A stretch of DNA of 64,000 bases from an uncultured Acidobacteriota bacterium (GCA_951812665.1 CATOST010000009.1:107383-171382); one strand, 5' to 3'; positions 19,110 through 28,280 are shown, numbered from the stretch's first letter. Notes: a model not told the origin generated them from the sequence alone. Numbers and translations are program-made.

Positions 19110-19416
19110 AGCGCGCCATTATAGCGGAAGGCAGGAGTGAGGAAGGGGGCGACGACTTTCTTGCCGCCGGAGCGGCGACTTTCTTGTCGCCGAACAGGGG
19201 GGCAGGGGGGACGGAGTCCCCACTTTACACTTTCCACTGGCCGAATCGCTTGGCAACAGGAAAGAGGGGGCGAGTGCAAATCGCCCCTTCCAATGGGCGA
19301 CTAGGAAATCGCCCCTCCCCGCGCGGTTGCGAGACGGGGGAATCTGGTAAATCATGGGCGTCGCTTCCGATCGCGGCGGCGGGGAGTCCGGGCGGGTTCA
19401 CTGGGAGACTGAAATT
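19110..19416. repeat. Intergenic region packed with short hairpin repeats
   Basis: About 300 bp between the divergent ccsA-like gene and trpS. Units include GGCGACTTTCTTGTCGCC near 19171-19188, GGGGACGGAGTCCCC near 19208-19222, GGGGCGAGTGCAAATCGCCCC near 19267-19287 and GGGCGACTAGGAAATCGCCCC near 19294-19314. All are stem-loops of 7-9 bp. Promoters for both flanking genes must lie here or overlap these units, but none is distinct. Confidence 0.7.
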
Positions 19417-20424
19417 GTGACCAAGAAACGGGTTTTCAGCGGAATGAGGCCGACGGGCCGATTGCATCTGGGACACCTCATCGGCGCGCTGGACAACTGG
19501 GTCGGCATGCAGGACGAATACGACTGCATCTACGGGATCGTGGATTGGCACGCGTTGACCTCCGAGTATCAGGACACGCGGGCGGTGCAGGACAACGTTA
19601 TCGAGATCGCCATCGACTGGATCGCGGCCGGACTCGACCCTGAGAGATCGGCCCTGATGATCCAGTCGCTGGTCCCGGAGCATGCCGAGCTCCATCTGCT
19701 CTTGTCCATGGTGGTTCCCGTGCCCTGGCTGGAACGGGTTCCCACTTACAAGGAGCAGGTCATGCAGTTGCGGGAGAAGGATCTCTCGAACTACGGCTTT
19801 CTGGGATATCCGGTTCTACAGGCGGCAGACATCCTGATCTACAAGGGGGAAGTCGTGCCCGTGGGCGAGGATCAGGTTTCCCACCTGGAGTTGGTGCGGG
19901 AGATCGCCCGGCGCTTCAATCATTTCTTCGGCCGCGTCTTTCCCGAGCCCCAGGCCAAGCTCACCACCAATCCGCGGCTGCCGGGCACCGATGGCCGCAA
20001 GATGAGCAAGAGCTACGGCAACGTGATCCAGCTGTCGGAAGATCCGGCCAAGATCCGCCGCAAGGTCATGACCATGGTCACCGACCCGGCGCGGGTGCGC
20101 CGGACCGACCCGGGAGACCCGGACGTGTGTCCGGTCTTCGACCACCACAAGGTCTTCACGCCACCCGAGGGGCAGGCGTGGGCGGCCCAGGGTTGCCGGA
20201 CGGCGAAGATCGGCTGCATCGATTGCAAGCGCCGGCTGCTGGAGGGAATGATCCCGGTCGTGGAGCCCTTGCACGAGAAGCGGCTCGACTTGGAAGGAGA
20301 CCGGGAGAGCGTGAAGGAGATCCTGGTGGAAGGAAGCCGGCGGGTCCGGGGCCGCGCCCGGGAGACTCTGGGTGAGGTGCGTCAGGCCATGAGGATAGAT
20401 TACAACCGGCGTTCGAAATGGTGA
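19417..20424 (+). CDS. trpS: Tryptophanyl-tRNA synthetase
   Basis: Class I aminoacyl-tRNA synthetase charging tRNA-Trp. The GTG at 19417 is taken as the start because the product then begins VTKKRVFSGMRPTGRLHLGH, as in the family, with a GGGAG about ten bases upstream. The HxGH-type signature is LHLGH and the KMSKS loop is DGRKMSKSYGN. Length 335 residues, as expected. The 3' end overlaps scpA by seven bases. Confidence 0.96.
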   Translation: MTKKRVFSGMRPTGRLHLGHLIGALDNWVGMQDEYDCIYGIVDWHALTSEYQDTRAVQDNVIEIAIDWIAAGLDPERSALMIQSLVPEHAELHLLLSMVVPVPWLERVPTYKEQVMQLREKDLSNYGFLGYPVLQAADILIYKGEVVPVGEDQVSHLELVREIARRFNHFFGRVFPEPQAKLTTNPRLPGTDGRKMSKSYGNVIQLSEDPAKIRRKVMTMVTDPARVRRTDPGDPDVCPVFDHHKVFTPPEGQAWAAQGCRTAKIGCIDCKRRLLEGMIPVVEPLHEKRLDLEGDRESVKEILVEGSRRVRGRARETLGEVRQAMRIDYNRRSKW

Positions 20425-21131
20425 CAGAGACAGAGACTTGCCAGGTTCAGCTCGATGTCTTCGAGGGCCCGCTGGACCTGCTGCTCCACCTGATCCGAAC
20501 CCAGGAATTGGACATCCGGGACATTCCCATCGCCCGGGTGACCCGGCAATACCTCGATTACCTCCAATTGATGCGGGATCTGAACATGACCGTGGCCGGC
20601 GAGTATCTGGTCATGGCGGCCACGCTGATCCACATCAAGTCCAAAATGCTCCTTCCCGAGGACGACTCGTCCGAGCCGGAACCGGAGGAAGACCCCAGGG
20701 AGGAACTGGTCCGGGACCTGCTGCAGTACGAGCAGTTCAAGCAAGCGGCCCATCTGCTCCATGAAAGAGAGATTCTGGAGCAGTCGTCCTGGACTCGAGG
20801 GGCGGACGAGTTCGTGGAGGAAGGGAAGGAGATGGTCGTGGTCGACCTCTTCGACGTGGTCCGAGCGTTTCACGGGATCGTGAACCGGTACAAGGACCGG
20901 ATTCTGGTGGAGATCGATCGAGACGAAGTGACGCTGGAAGGCAAGATCCACGAGATTCGACGGCTCCTCCAGTTGGAGGGAGAGTTCTTATTCTCCCTGT
21001 TCTTCAAGCGGGGCATTTCCAAGCGCCACCTGGTGGTCGCCCTCATGGCGCTCCTGGAGCTGGTCCGGCTGGGTGAGATTCGCCTCTTTCAGAAAGACGC
21101 CTTTCAGGACATCCGCATCGTGGCATGTTGA
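20418..21131 (+). CDS. scpA: Segregation and condensation protein A
   Basis: Kleisin subunit of the bacterial SMC condensin complex that links the SMC head domains. The start CQVQLDVFEGPLDLLLHLIR is diagnostic, and ELDIRDIPIARVTRQYLDYL and AATLIHIKSKMLLP follow. The C-terminal winged helix is present (SKRHLVVALMALLELVRLGE). Length 237 residues. The gene overlaps trpS and scpB at its two ends, so the three should be translated together. Confidence 0.95.
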   Translation: MVTETETCQVQLDVFEGPLDLLLHLIRTQELDIRDIPIARVTRQYLDYLQLMRDLNMTVAGEYLVMAATLIHIKSKMLLPEDDSSEPEPEEDPREELVRDLLQYEQFKQAAHLLHEREILEQSSWTRGADEFVEEGKEMVVVDLFDVVRAFHGIVNRYKDRILVEIDRDEVTLEGKIHEIRRLLQLEGEFLFSLFFKRGISKRHLVVALMALLELVRLGEIRLFQKDAFQDIRIVAC

Positions 21132-21658
21132 AGGACCCGCTGGCTTCACAGATCCTGGCCGTACTCTTTGTCGCCAAGGAACCTGTCTCCCTCCTTCAGC
21201 TCCACCAGGTCTTTCCGGATACGTCTTCCCAGGATCTGGCCCGGCTCGTGAAGGAGTTGGCGGACGAGTTCAACAAGGTCCAGGATTCGGTGGAGGTCCG
21301 GCAGGTCGCCGGAGGTTACCGGATGAACAGCCATGCCCGGCATCACGAGACCATCCGTCGATATCTGAAGAGCCGGCCTTCGGCCCGACTCTCGCTGGCT
21401 GCACTGGAGACGCTGGCGGTCATTGCCTACAAGCAGCCGGTGACCTTGCCCGAGATCGCCGAAATCCGGGGGGTCAAGGGAACCTCGACGATTCGGACCC
21501 TGCTGGAGAAAAAACTCATCGAAGCCCAGGGCCGTAAGAAGACAGTGGGGCGCCCCATTCTCTACGGCATCGGACGGCAGTTTCTGGTCCACTTCGGGCT
21601 CAACGACATGAGCGAGCTTCCGACTCTCGCCGAGTTCGAAGAGATCCTTTCCAGTTAG
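21125..21658 (+). CDS. scpB: Segregation and condensation protein B
   Basis: Dimeric winged-helix partner of ScpA in the SMC complex. The core SLAALETLAVIAYKQPVTLP then EIAEIRGVKGTSTIRTLLEK is the family signature, and GRKKTVGRPILYGIGRQFLV is also typical. Length 177 residues. It ends the trpS-scpA-scpB run and is followed by intergenic repeats. Confidence 0.95.
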   Translation: MLKDPLASQILAVLFVAKEPVSLLQLHQVFPDTSSQDLARLVKELADEFNKVQDSVEVRQVAGGYRMNSHARHHETIRRYLKSRPSARLSLAALETLAVIAYKQPVTLPEIAEIRGVKGTSTIRTLLEKKLIEAQGRKKTVGRPILYGIGRQFLVHFGLNDMSELPTLAEFEEILSS

Positions 21659-21968
21659 GCAACCCCCCACCGGCCGGGGGAGCGGCGGTTTCCTAACCGC
21701 CGACTCTTCGTCTGGCCCCGTCTTGCTCCGCTTTGGACGGAAGAGGGCACCCACAAGGGGCGCCCCTACAGATCTTCGTCGCCAAATTGCACAGGAATTC
21801 GAGATTAAGGAACTAATGGGGGACAAGACTGTCCCCTCCCAGTCGTTGAATTCAGCGAGTCCTCCCAGCTTGGTGTTTGCCATGGTTCCATGGATCGGAA
21901 ACGATTCCTCAATTGCCTTCTATTCTGTAGGAAGTTGGGAAGGACGCGGTTTTCGACGGCACCCTCCA
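21659..21968. repeat. Composite intergenic repeat with three hairpin units
   Basis: The stretch 21681-21769 holds GGCGGTTTCCTAACCGCC, then GACTCTTCGTCTGGCCCCGT CTTGCTCCGCTTTGGACGGA in continuous order, then the GGGCACCC unit. The same 88 bp occurs inverted at 42067-42155 with scattered differences. Near 21825-21844 is a further hairpin, GGGGGACAAGACTGTCCCCT. No gene is supportable here. Confidence 0.75.
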
Positions 21969-22487
21969 TCATTCGTCTATGGTGGGTCTTTCATTTAGCT
22001 CTCGTTGGTATTTCTCTCTAGCTCTCCTCTTCGCCGCTGATACGGCCTCGGTGATCTCTTGTACAAGCTGCTCATCATAGATGCGCTCCCACCCCATGAT
22101 CGCTGTGGTGTAGAACTCAGCGATCACTTCTTCGTTACGGTCCAAGAACTGGACCCTGCCACAGCCGATGGATTTCGAAGGCTCATCGAGTGCGCCGGAC
22201 TGTCCAGCGGTCCGGACCGATGCAGCGTGTATCCATTGTCTACGCTCGGGTGTGAGGAAGACGCGATAGATTTTGATCTTGGGGTCGATTTCCTCTGCGG
22301 CCCTTGCCTTGGCCGCCTCTATCAGCAAGGCCTCCATTTCACGGCACCCCGGGGGGTATATGGGAGTCAAGAGCTGCGGTGGACTGGTTGGGGAGACGGT
22401 CTCCGGGCCTTGTTCTCCTTGGGCGTGCGTTGAGCCAGTTGCTATTGCCAGCACCAGAATCGTGAGCAGTGAATGGTGTTGTCTCAT
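21969..22487 (-). CDS. Secreted protein of unknown function
   Basis: A 172-residue protein with a signal peptide (SLLTILVLAIATGSTHAQGE). The mature part has two cysteines (GCREMEALL and SIGCGRVQF) that could form a disulfide, and a charged helical C terminus (AVSAAKRRAREKYQRELNER). Codon use is less GC-biased than in the neighbours, and it stands alone between two repeat-rich gaps, so recent acquisition is possible. No family recognised. Confidence 0.6.
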   Translation of the reverse strand: MRQHHSLLTILVLAIATGSTHAQGEQGPETVSPTSPPQLLTPIYPPGCREMEALLIEAAKARAAEEIDPKIKIYRVFLTPERRQWIHAASVRTAGQSGALDEPSKSIGCGRVQFLDRNEEVIAEFYTTAIMGWERIYDEQLVQEITEAVSAAKRRAREKYQRELNERPTIDE

Positions 22488-22764
22488 AGCCGGAGTCCTT
22501 TCCGCCGGCTGGGGGGGAATTTATTGAGGAGTTACGATCGGTCCCGTCGCCGAATCAGATGGAGGCTCCTCATGACTACTTCGCCTTCGCGGGATCAGGT
22601 GCAGTGTCTTAACGATACCAGATCCGATGTTCACGCAGACCTTCGTAGAATTCCTGCATCCGCGAGCCGAGGGAGAACCCCAGAACAAGACTGTCCCCTC
22701 CCAGTCACCCCTCCTTAAAGCTCGGTTCGCGTCAGCCCGTGATGCCGCGTAAGATTCTCAGGTA
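22488..22764. other. Intergenic region upstream of the pseudouridine synthase gene
   Basis: Holds no credible gene. One partial hairpin unit (ACAAGACTGTCCCCTCCCAG near 22685-22704) matches the tail of the unit at 21830. Promoters for both flanking genes are expected, but none can be placed with confidence. Confidence 0.5.
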
Positions 22765-23466
22765 ATGATGTGGCGTCTACAGAAGATCATGGCTCACGCC
22801 GGACTGGCTTCCCGGAGGAAGTCCGAAGAATACATCCTCCAGGGCCGAGTCACGGTGAACGGGAAAGTCGTCGATCGGTTGGGAACACGGGCGGATCCGC
22901 TCCGGGACGAGGTGCGGGTCGACGGTGTCCTGCTGCGTCCGGAGCGGACTGAATACTACATCGTGAACAAGCCGCGGGGCGTTCTGAGCGCCGTCTCCGA
23001 TCCCCGTGGCCGGCCCGTCGTCACCAAGCTGGTCCCTTCCCGCGTCCGATTGGTTCCCGCGGGCCGGCTGGACTTTCAGAGCGAGGGCCTGATGCTGCTC
23101 ACCAATGACGGGGACCTGGTCCGGACCATTACCCGAGCCGGCGCCCTGGAGAAGGTCTACCACCTCAAGGTGGCGCGGTGCCCCTCGCCGGGTGCGCTTC
23201 GGCGCCTCCAGCGCGGGATTCGGTCCGGCGGCAAACGAATGGCGGTCCGCCGGATCCGGTTGCTGGAGCCGGGAAATAACCCCTGGTATGAGGTGGTTCT
23301 GGTGCAGGGTAGGAACCGGCAGATTCGGATCATGTTCGAGGCCATCGGGCACTTTGTCATGAAGTTGAGACGGGTCGCTATCGGCCCCTTGCGGTTGGGA
23401 CGGCTGGCCCCGGGACAATATCGGGAACTTGCGGATTGGGAGGTCCGCCGGCTCAAGCGGGGGTAG
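22765..23466 (+). CDS. 23S rRNA pseudouridine synthase, RluB/RsuA family
   Basis: Isomerises a specific uridine in rRNA. An N-terminal S4 RNA-binding domain (LQKIMAHAGLASRRKSEEYI then LQGRVTVNGKVV) is followed by the catalytic domain, whose aspartate is D103 in PAGRLDFQSEGLMLLTNDGD. The signature NRQIRIMFEAIGHFVMKLRR is present. The 233-residue length fits RluB-type enzymes; RluB, RluE and RsuA cannot be separated with certainty by eye. It starts at tandem ATG codons. Confidence 0.92.
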   Translation: MMWRLQKIMAHAGLASRRKSEEYILQGRVTVNGKVVDRLGTRADPLRDEVRVDGVLLRPERTEYYIVNKPRGVLSAVSDPRGRPVVTKLVPSRVRLVPAGRLDFQSEGLMLLTNDGDLVRTITRAGALEKVYHLKVARCPSPGALRRLQRGIRSGGKRMAVRRIRLLEPGNNPWYEVVLVQGRNRQIRIMFEAIGHFVMKLRRVAIGPLRLGRLAPGQYRELADWEVRRLKRG

Positions 23467-23549
23467 GAGCCTGCGTCGCAGAAAAAATGTTTGGGGGAAA
23501 TTGACCGATTCGAGGCACGAATAGAGAGGAGTCAGAGGAAGCAGGAATC

Positions 23550-24698
23550 ATGCAGGTATTTCAACCATTCCAAATGGAACGCCTGTTTTCCAGGTTCGAA
23601 AAGGAGGTGGAATACAATCTTTCCGAGAGCGGCGTCCATCCGGTCTTGCTCCGGGAACTTGTGGATCGGGAGAACGGCTATCTGCAAAGTTTGCTGGACA
23701 CCGATCTGAACTACCCCCACACCAATGGAATCCCCCAGCTTCGGCAGAACATCGCCCGGCTCTATCAAGGCGGAACACCGGAGAACGTCCTGGTAACGGT
23801 GGGGGCGATTGAAGCCAACTACCTGGTGCTGAAGACCCTTCTGGCCGCCGCTGACGAGATCGTCGTAATGCTCCCGAATTACATGCAGATCTGGGGACTT
23901 GCCAAGAATCATGGCCTTGCGTTGAAGACCTTTCAGCTGCGGGAGGAAACGGGCTGGACGCCGGATCCGGCGGAACTGGAGTCAGTGGTGACCGCCTCAA
24001 CCCGGCTGATAGCGGTGTGCAATCCCAACAATCCGACCGGCTGCGTTCTTTCCGAATCCGAGATGGACGCCATCATCAGGATCGCCGACCGGGTCGGAAG
24101 CTGGATCCTTGCCGATGAAGTCTATGCCGGGGCCGAGCGGATCACCGACGAGGAGACGCCTTCTTTTTATGGGCGGTACGACAAGGCCCTCGTCACGGGG
24201 AGCCTGAGCAAGGCCTACGGACTGCCGGGCCTCAGGATCGGCTGGGTCGTGGCGCCGGCCGGCATCGTGGATGATGTCTGGGCACGCCATGAATACACGA
24301 CGATCAGTGCGACCATGCTTTCAAACCAGTTGGCAGCCCTGGCGCTGTCTCCCGAAGTTCGCCCCTGGCTGTTACGCCGCACTCGTTCCTACATCCGTCG
24401 AGGATATCCCGTACTCCGGAGCTGGATGGATCTGCATCCGGGCAGCTTCAGCCTGAGGCCGCCGGACGCCGGCGCGATTGCCTTCATTCGTTACCATTTC
24501 GACATCAACTCGACTCAACTGGTGGAACGACTCGCCTGGGAGAAGAGTGTCCTGATCGTACCGGGGGATCACTTTGGCATCGATCACTTCGTGCGGGTGA
24601 GTTTCGGCCTGCCGCACAGCTACTTACGGTCTGGCTTGGACAGATTTCACGAAATGATCGACGAGCTATCCTTGAGATCGGCACTCCGGAACGGCTGA
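23550..24698 (+). CDS. PLP-dependent aminotransferase, class I/II
   Basis: Fold-type I aminotransferase of 382 residues. The PLP lysine is K221 in TGSLSKAYGLPGLRIGW, with NPNNPTG at 158-164 and the ILADEVYAGAE aspartate at 189 contacting the ring. The substrate is not evident. The pattern SESGVHPVLLRELVD near the N terminus resembles a subgroup of aspartate aminotransferase-like enzymes including capreomycidine synthase-like proteins, but no biosynthetic neighbours support a specialised role. A good AGGAAGCAGG precedes the ATG. Confidence 0.88.
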   Translation: MQVFQPFQMERLFSRFEKEVEYNLSESGVHPVLLRELVDRENGYLQSLLDTDLNYPHTNGIPQLRQNIARLYQGGTPENVLVTVGAIEANYLVLKTLLAAADEIVVMLPNYMQIWGLAKNHGLALKTFQLREETGWTPDPAELESVVTASTRLIAVCNPNNPTGCVLSESEMDAIIRIADRVGSWILADEVYAGAERITDEETPSFYGRYDKALVTGSLSKAYGLPGLRIGWVVAPAGIVDDVWARHEYTTISATMLSNQLAALALSPEVRPWLLRRTRSYIRRGYPVLRSWMDLHPGSFSLRPPDAGAIAFIRYHFDINSTQLVERLAWEKSVLIVPGDHFGIDHFVRVSFGLPHSYLRSGLDRFHEMIDELSLRSALRNG

Positions 24699-24815
24699 CC
24701 GCTCGGAGTCTGCGCCGTAGAAACAGCGCCGGTCCGGCGGCTGTTGCACCGCGTCGTAGTAAACTGGCAACCGAGTTGACCGGAGAGGTCGTCTCGAAGC
24801 GAGGATAGCAATCGG

Positions 24816-25436
24816 ATGTTCACCGGAATCGTCAGGGAGACGGCCCCCATCCGGGAGCAGGAGATGGGGCCCTGGGGGGCGCGGCTGACCCTGCAATGCA
24901 GCCCCGGGCTCCTGGGCGAGCTGGAGATCGGCCACAGCATCAGCGTGGACGGCGTTTGTCTCACGGTGTTTCGCAAAACTGAGAGTGCCTTCCAGGTGGA
25001 GGCGACGCCCGAGACCCTGTCCCGCACTAATCTTTCGGACCAGCGAGTCGGAGATTCACTGAACCTGGAGCCGGCGGCGAGGCTTTCCGATTTCCTGGGA
25101 GGGCATCTGGTGCAGGGGCATGTGGACGCACCCGGACGTCTGGTCTCCAAGCGGCCCGAGGGAAACTCCTGGATCTTCCGAATCGAAGCCCCGGCGGAAG
25201 TGTTGCGCTACTGTACCTTCAAGGGAAGCATCGCCGTCAACGGCGTGAGCCTGACGCTGTCGGCGTTGAATTCCGATGGCTTTGAGGCCACAATCATCCC
25301 CCACACCATGGCGGTCACCAACTTCGGGACGATGGCCGTCGGAGATCGAGTGAACCTGGAAGCGGATCTGATCAGCAAGTATGTGGAAACGCACATTCGT
25401 CACCATACTGGGCAGCCTGCTGATTATTCCGGCTAG
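24816..25436 (+). CDS. ribE: Riboflavin synthase, alpha subunit
   Basis: Dismutates two 6,7-dimethyl-8-ribityllumazines to riboflavin. The start MFTGIVRETAPI is diagnostic. Two lumazine-binding repeats are visible: IGHSISVDGVCLTV with LVQGHVDAPGRLV in and after the first half, and FKGSIAVNGVSLTLSALNSD in the second. Length 206 residues. The 3' end overlaps the next gene by 56 bp. No FMN riboswitch was recognised in the 117 bp upstream. Confidence 0.95.
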   Translation: MFTGIVRETAPIREQEMGPWGARLTLQCSPGLLGELEIGHSISVDGVCLTVFRKTESAFQVEATPETLSRTNLSDQRVGDSLNLEPAARLSDFLGGHLVQGHVDAPGRLVSKRPEGNSWIFRIEAPAEVLRYCTFKGSIAVNGVSLTLSALNSDGFEATIIPHTMAVTNFGTMAVGDRVNLEADLISKYVETHIRHHTGQPADYSG

Positions 25437-26010
25437 CTCGAAGGCGGAAGGCGCCGGATCCTTCGAGGTGGGGCCCAACTCGGTTCTCATCTACAAGAGC
25501 TACTCCGGTCCCGTGGAACGGAAGTGGATCCTGCGGGTGGCGCGTTTCGGTCCCGACGTGGTCCTGGAGTGGGAGTCCTACGCCAATCAGGGGACCCTTC
25601 ATCTCTTTCGCAACACGGTCCTCAAGGGGACCAGCTTCAGTCTTTTCGGCCTTTTCGAACCGGGCGTGGAGAAAGAGTCCAAGAAGGTCATGACGGTCTG
25701 GGTCTCCCGCAAGACCTATGGTGAGCTCGTGACCACAGGCCGGACCCGGATCAAGATGAACCGCTTTCCCCGTAAGCTTGAATTGCTGGAGGAAGATCGA
25801 TTCCGGCTCAGTTTGAATCGGCGCCCGTACGAGGTGTCCGTGATCCGTGCAGAGGATGATCGAGGCGCCGAATGGGTGTTGTTGAAGGACCCGGACAATC
25901 CCGTCCTCCTGGAATACACGGAACGCAAGTATCGTCTCGCCCTGATCAGTTTCCTGACCCGGTCCCAGGTTGCGCTACGTTGGCTTCGCCGGCTCCCGCC
26001 GGTGAAGTAG
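25381..26010 (+). CDS. Secreted protein of unknown function between ribE and ribBA
   Basis: A 209-residue protein with a signal peptide (FVTILGSLLIIPASSKAEGA), beta-rich thereafter. Motifs such as VLEWESYANQGTLHLFRNTV and VWVSRKTYGEL do not match a family I know. The gene starts inside ribE (56-bp overlap) and ends 27 bp before ribBA, so it belongs to the same transcription unit, although a riboflavin-related function is not evident. Confidence 0.75.
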   Translation: MWKRTFVTILGSLLIIPASSKAEGAGSFEVGPNSVLIYKSYSGPVERKWILRVARFGPDVVLEWESYANQGTLHLFRNTVLKGTSFSLFGLFEPGVEKESKKVMTVWVSRKTYGELVTTGRTRIKMNRFPRKLELLEEDRFRLSLNRRPYEVSVIRAEDDRGAEWVLLKDPDNPVLLEYTERKYRLALISFLTRSQVALRWLRRLPPVK

Positions 26011-26037
26011 GGGGAATAATAGGAGTTAGCTTCAGAC

Positions 26038-27174
26038 ATGAGCCTGGATTCCATCGAGAGCGCCATCGAGGACATCTACGACGGCAAGATGATCATCGTG
26101 GTGGACGAGGAGGACCGCGAAAACGAAGGTGACTTGACCATGGCGGCCGAGCGGGTGACGCCGGAGAGCATCAATTTCATGGCCACCCACGGGCGCGGCC
26201 TGATCTGCATGCCCATGACGCCCGAACGGCTGGATCGTCTGGAGATTCCTCTCATGGTCTCCAGAAACGAGTCGATGTACGAGACCGCCTTCTGCGTCAG
26301 CATCGAGGGCCGTCGTAACGTATCCACCGGAATCTCGGCCGCGGATCGGGCCACCACCATCCTGACCGCCATCGATCCCCGCACTCGTCCGGAAGACCTG
26401 ATCCGGCCGGGGCACGTCTTCCCGCTGCGGGCCCGCCCCGGAGGAGTCCTGGAGCGGGCGGGCCAGACCGAAGCGGCCGTGGACCTGGCCCGGATCGCCG
26501 GCCTCGACCCGGCCGGCGTCATTTGCGAGATCATGAACGAGGACGGCACCATGGCCCGGTTGCCCGACCTCCAGCGTTTCTCCGCGAGGCACGGCATCAA
26601 GATCGTATCGGTCGTCGACCTGATGAAGTTCAGGCTCCGGACCGAGCGGTTCGTCAAACGCATCCAGGAGACTCCCTTCGAGAGCGAGCAGGGCAAGTTC
26701 CAACTGCTGCTGTATGAGAACGAGCTGGACGGGAACCGTCACCTGGTCCTGACCAAGGGGAGAGTGAACACCGATGAACCGGTCCTGGTTCGGGTCCACT
26801 CCGCCCTGCTGTTGGGAGACGTCTTCTCCGGATTGAAGCATGACTCGGGACGCGAGCTCCGGAAGGCTTTGGAGCTGATCCAGGCCGAGGGCCGGGGAGT
26901 CCTGGTCTACCTTCGGTACACCGACAAGGAGGACCGGCTGCTGCGGGAGATCACCGGGGAGATCCAGTATCCCGCCAACTTCCGGGACTACGGCGTCGGA
27001 GCCCAGATTCTGGCCGACCTGGGTCTGCGCAACATCCGGGTGCTCACCAACCACCCCAAAAAGATCGTCGGCCTGGAGGGGTTCAAGCTGAATGTGGTGG
27101 AGCAGTTGGGCATTCCGGTCCACGGTGACGGAGACAGGCAAGAGGAACGGCGGGGAGTGCGGAGCGAGAAGTGA
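26038..27174 (+). CDS. ribB: 3,4-dihydroxy-2-butanone-4-phosphate synthase fused to a degenerate GTP cyclohydrolase II domain
   Basis: The N-terminal half (residues 1-200) is a complete DHBP synthase that turns ribulose 5-phosphate into the four-carbon riboflavin precursor, with VDEEDRENEGDLTMAAE and RPGHVFPLRARPGG. The C-terminal half aligns with GTP cyclohydrolase II, but the zinc cysteines are gone: the usual HSECLTGD and CDCG are HSALLLGD and HDSG (residues 254-271), and the catalytic QEGRGIGL region reads TDKEDRLL. The domain should not hydrolyse GTP, resembling the RibBX variant described in Proteobacteria. A separate ribA is expected elsewhere in the genome. Length 378 residues. Confidence 0.9.
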   Translation: MSLDSIESAIEDIYDGKMIIVVDEEDRENEGDLTMAAERVTPESINFMATHGRGLICMPMTPERLDRLEIPLMVSRNESMYETAFCVSIEGRRNVSTGISAADRATTILTAIDPRTRPEDLIRPGHVFPLRARPGGVLERAGQTEAAVDLARIAGLDPAGVICEIMNEDGTMARLPDLQRFSARHGIKIVSVVDLMKFRLRTERFVKRIQETPFESEQGKFQLLLYENELDGNRHLVLTKGRVNTDEPVLVRVHSALLLGDVFSGLKHDSGRELRKALELIQAEGRGVLVYLRYTDKEDRLLREITGEIQYPANFRDYGVGAQILADLGLRNIRVLTNHPKKIVGLEGFKLNVVEQLGIPVHGDGDRQEERRGVRSEK

Positions 27175-27248
27175 GGATTGGAGCCGCGGCAGGAGCGGCC
27201 AGGTTTGGTTCCACTTTGCCCTGAAGAGGGCACCCACAAGGGGCGTCC
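27175..27248. repeat. Short intergenic repeat of the GGGCACCC type
   Basis: CTGAAGAGGGCACCCACAAG continues as GGGCGTCCCT into 27251 and matches the unit at 21739-21769, including the upstream TTCCACTTTG (CTCCGCTTTG there). It lies between convergent genes, ribBA and a VWFA gene. Confidence 0.7.
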
Positions 27249-28280
27249 CTACTTTTCTTTCTTTTCGGCCAGGTAACCTCTCCGGTGGGCGACCTTGAGC
27301 TTGTCGATCTTGCCGTCCCCGTCGATGTCCACCTTCACTTCCACCTTGATCCGGCGCAGCTTCCCGTCCTTCTTGGTATTGGTCGAGATATAGCCCAACG
27401 AGTACTGGTTCCGGAGAAGATTGGCGATGGTCAGAAAGATGTTGCGAAACTGGGTCGTGAAGCGGGGGAAGAACGCTTCTCCTCCGGTGTACTTGGCCAT
27501 CTCCTTCAAGACCACGTCGGCTTGGTAGAAGTCCATCCTCGTCGAGCTCGAAAAGCGGTCTTCATACCGGAGCCTCAGGTTCTGGCCGATGCTGACGGGA
27601 TAGATCACCGCGTTGGTTCTCTTGACCTTGTCCAGGGCCTCTCCCATGTTCTTTCTGCTGAAGGTGTCCAAGCCGGTCGAGATGAGCACGACGGCGGTCT
27701 TGCCCTCCGCCTCTTCGATTCGATCCAGGACGTCGAATATGGTGTCGTAGAGGTTGCTCTCCCGAAAGCCGGGGAAGTTCAGGCGCTGGAGGGCTCGAAA
27801 GACCTCGAATTTGTCCTGGGTGAAGTCCACCAGGATTTCCGGCTTCAGGTCGTAGGCGACCACGGCGATCCAATCGTCCTTGCGCATGTTCTCCGCGAAG
27901 ATTCGGGACCCGAGCCACGATTCGTAGAGCATCTCCCAGGGTAGGACAGCGCTGTATTCGGTCACCAGGACTGCCGTGATGGGAGCTTCGATGGGGCTGA
28001 AGTGAGTGAGCTTCTGCTTCACCTTGTTTTCATAGACGTCGAAGTGCTCTTGCTGGAGCCCTTGGATCAGGTTGCCCTTGCGGTCGCGCACGGTGACGTC
28101 CAACCGTACTTGATCGACCTTTACGGTCAGCGCGGCCCGGCCCTGGGGCCGATCCCTTTCCTCCTCGATCTGCCGGGATTGGCGGTCCGACCCCTGGCTC
28201 ACGGCCAGGGCCACCGTTTGCGCCAGTCCGATGGTGAAGAGGAGAGTAGCCAGCAACAGAAGTCTCGGCGTTAGTTCCAT
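27249..28280 (-). CDS. Secreted VWFA-related protein with an altered metal site
   Basis: A 343-residue product from ATG 28280 (GGGAG upstream), with signal segment LLLLATLLFTIGLAQTVALA. The leading beta domain VRLDVTVRDRKGNLIQGLQQ is characteristic of the acidobacterial VWFA family (TIGR03436-type). The A domain follows, but the DxSxS motif is replaced by VTEYSAV and the second loop reads ISTGLDT, so metal binding is doubtful. The domain ends with LLRNQYSLGYISTNTKKDGK, as in the other copies, plus a Lys-rich tail. Confidence 0.85.
   Translation of the reverse strand: MELTPRLLLLATLLFTIGLAQTVALAVSQGSDRQSRQIEEERDRPQGRAALTVKVDQVRLDVTVRDRKGNLIQGLQQEHFDVYENKVKQKLTHFSPIEAPITAVLVTEYSAVLPWEMLYESWLGSRIFAENMRKDDWIAVVAYDLKPEILVDFTQDKFEVFRALQRLNFPGFRESNLYDTIFDVLDRIEEAEGKTAVVLISTGLDTFSRKNMGEALDKVKRTNAVIYPVSIGQNLRLRYEDRFSSSTRMDFYQADVVLKEMAKYTGGEAFFPRFTTQFRNIFLTIANLLRNQYSLGYISTNTKKDGKLRRIKVEVKVDIDGDGKIDKLKVAHRRGYLAEKKEK

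Noticed and set aside
24699..24815. Possible FMN riboswitch before ribE
   Set aside because: The conserved AGGGTGAAATTCC-type segments of the FMN aptamer are absent.
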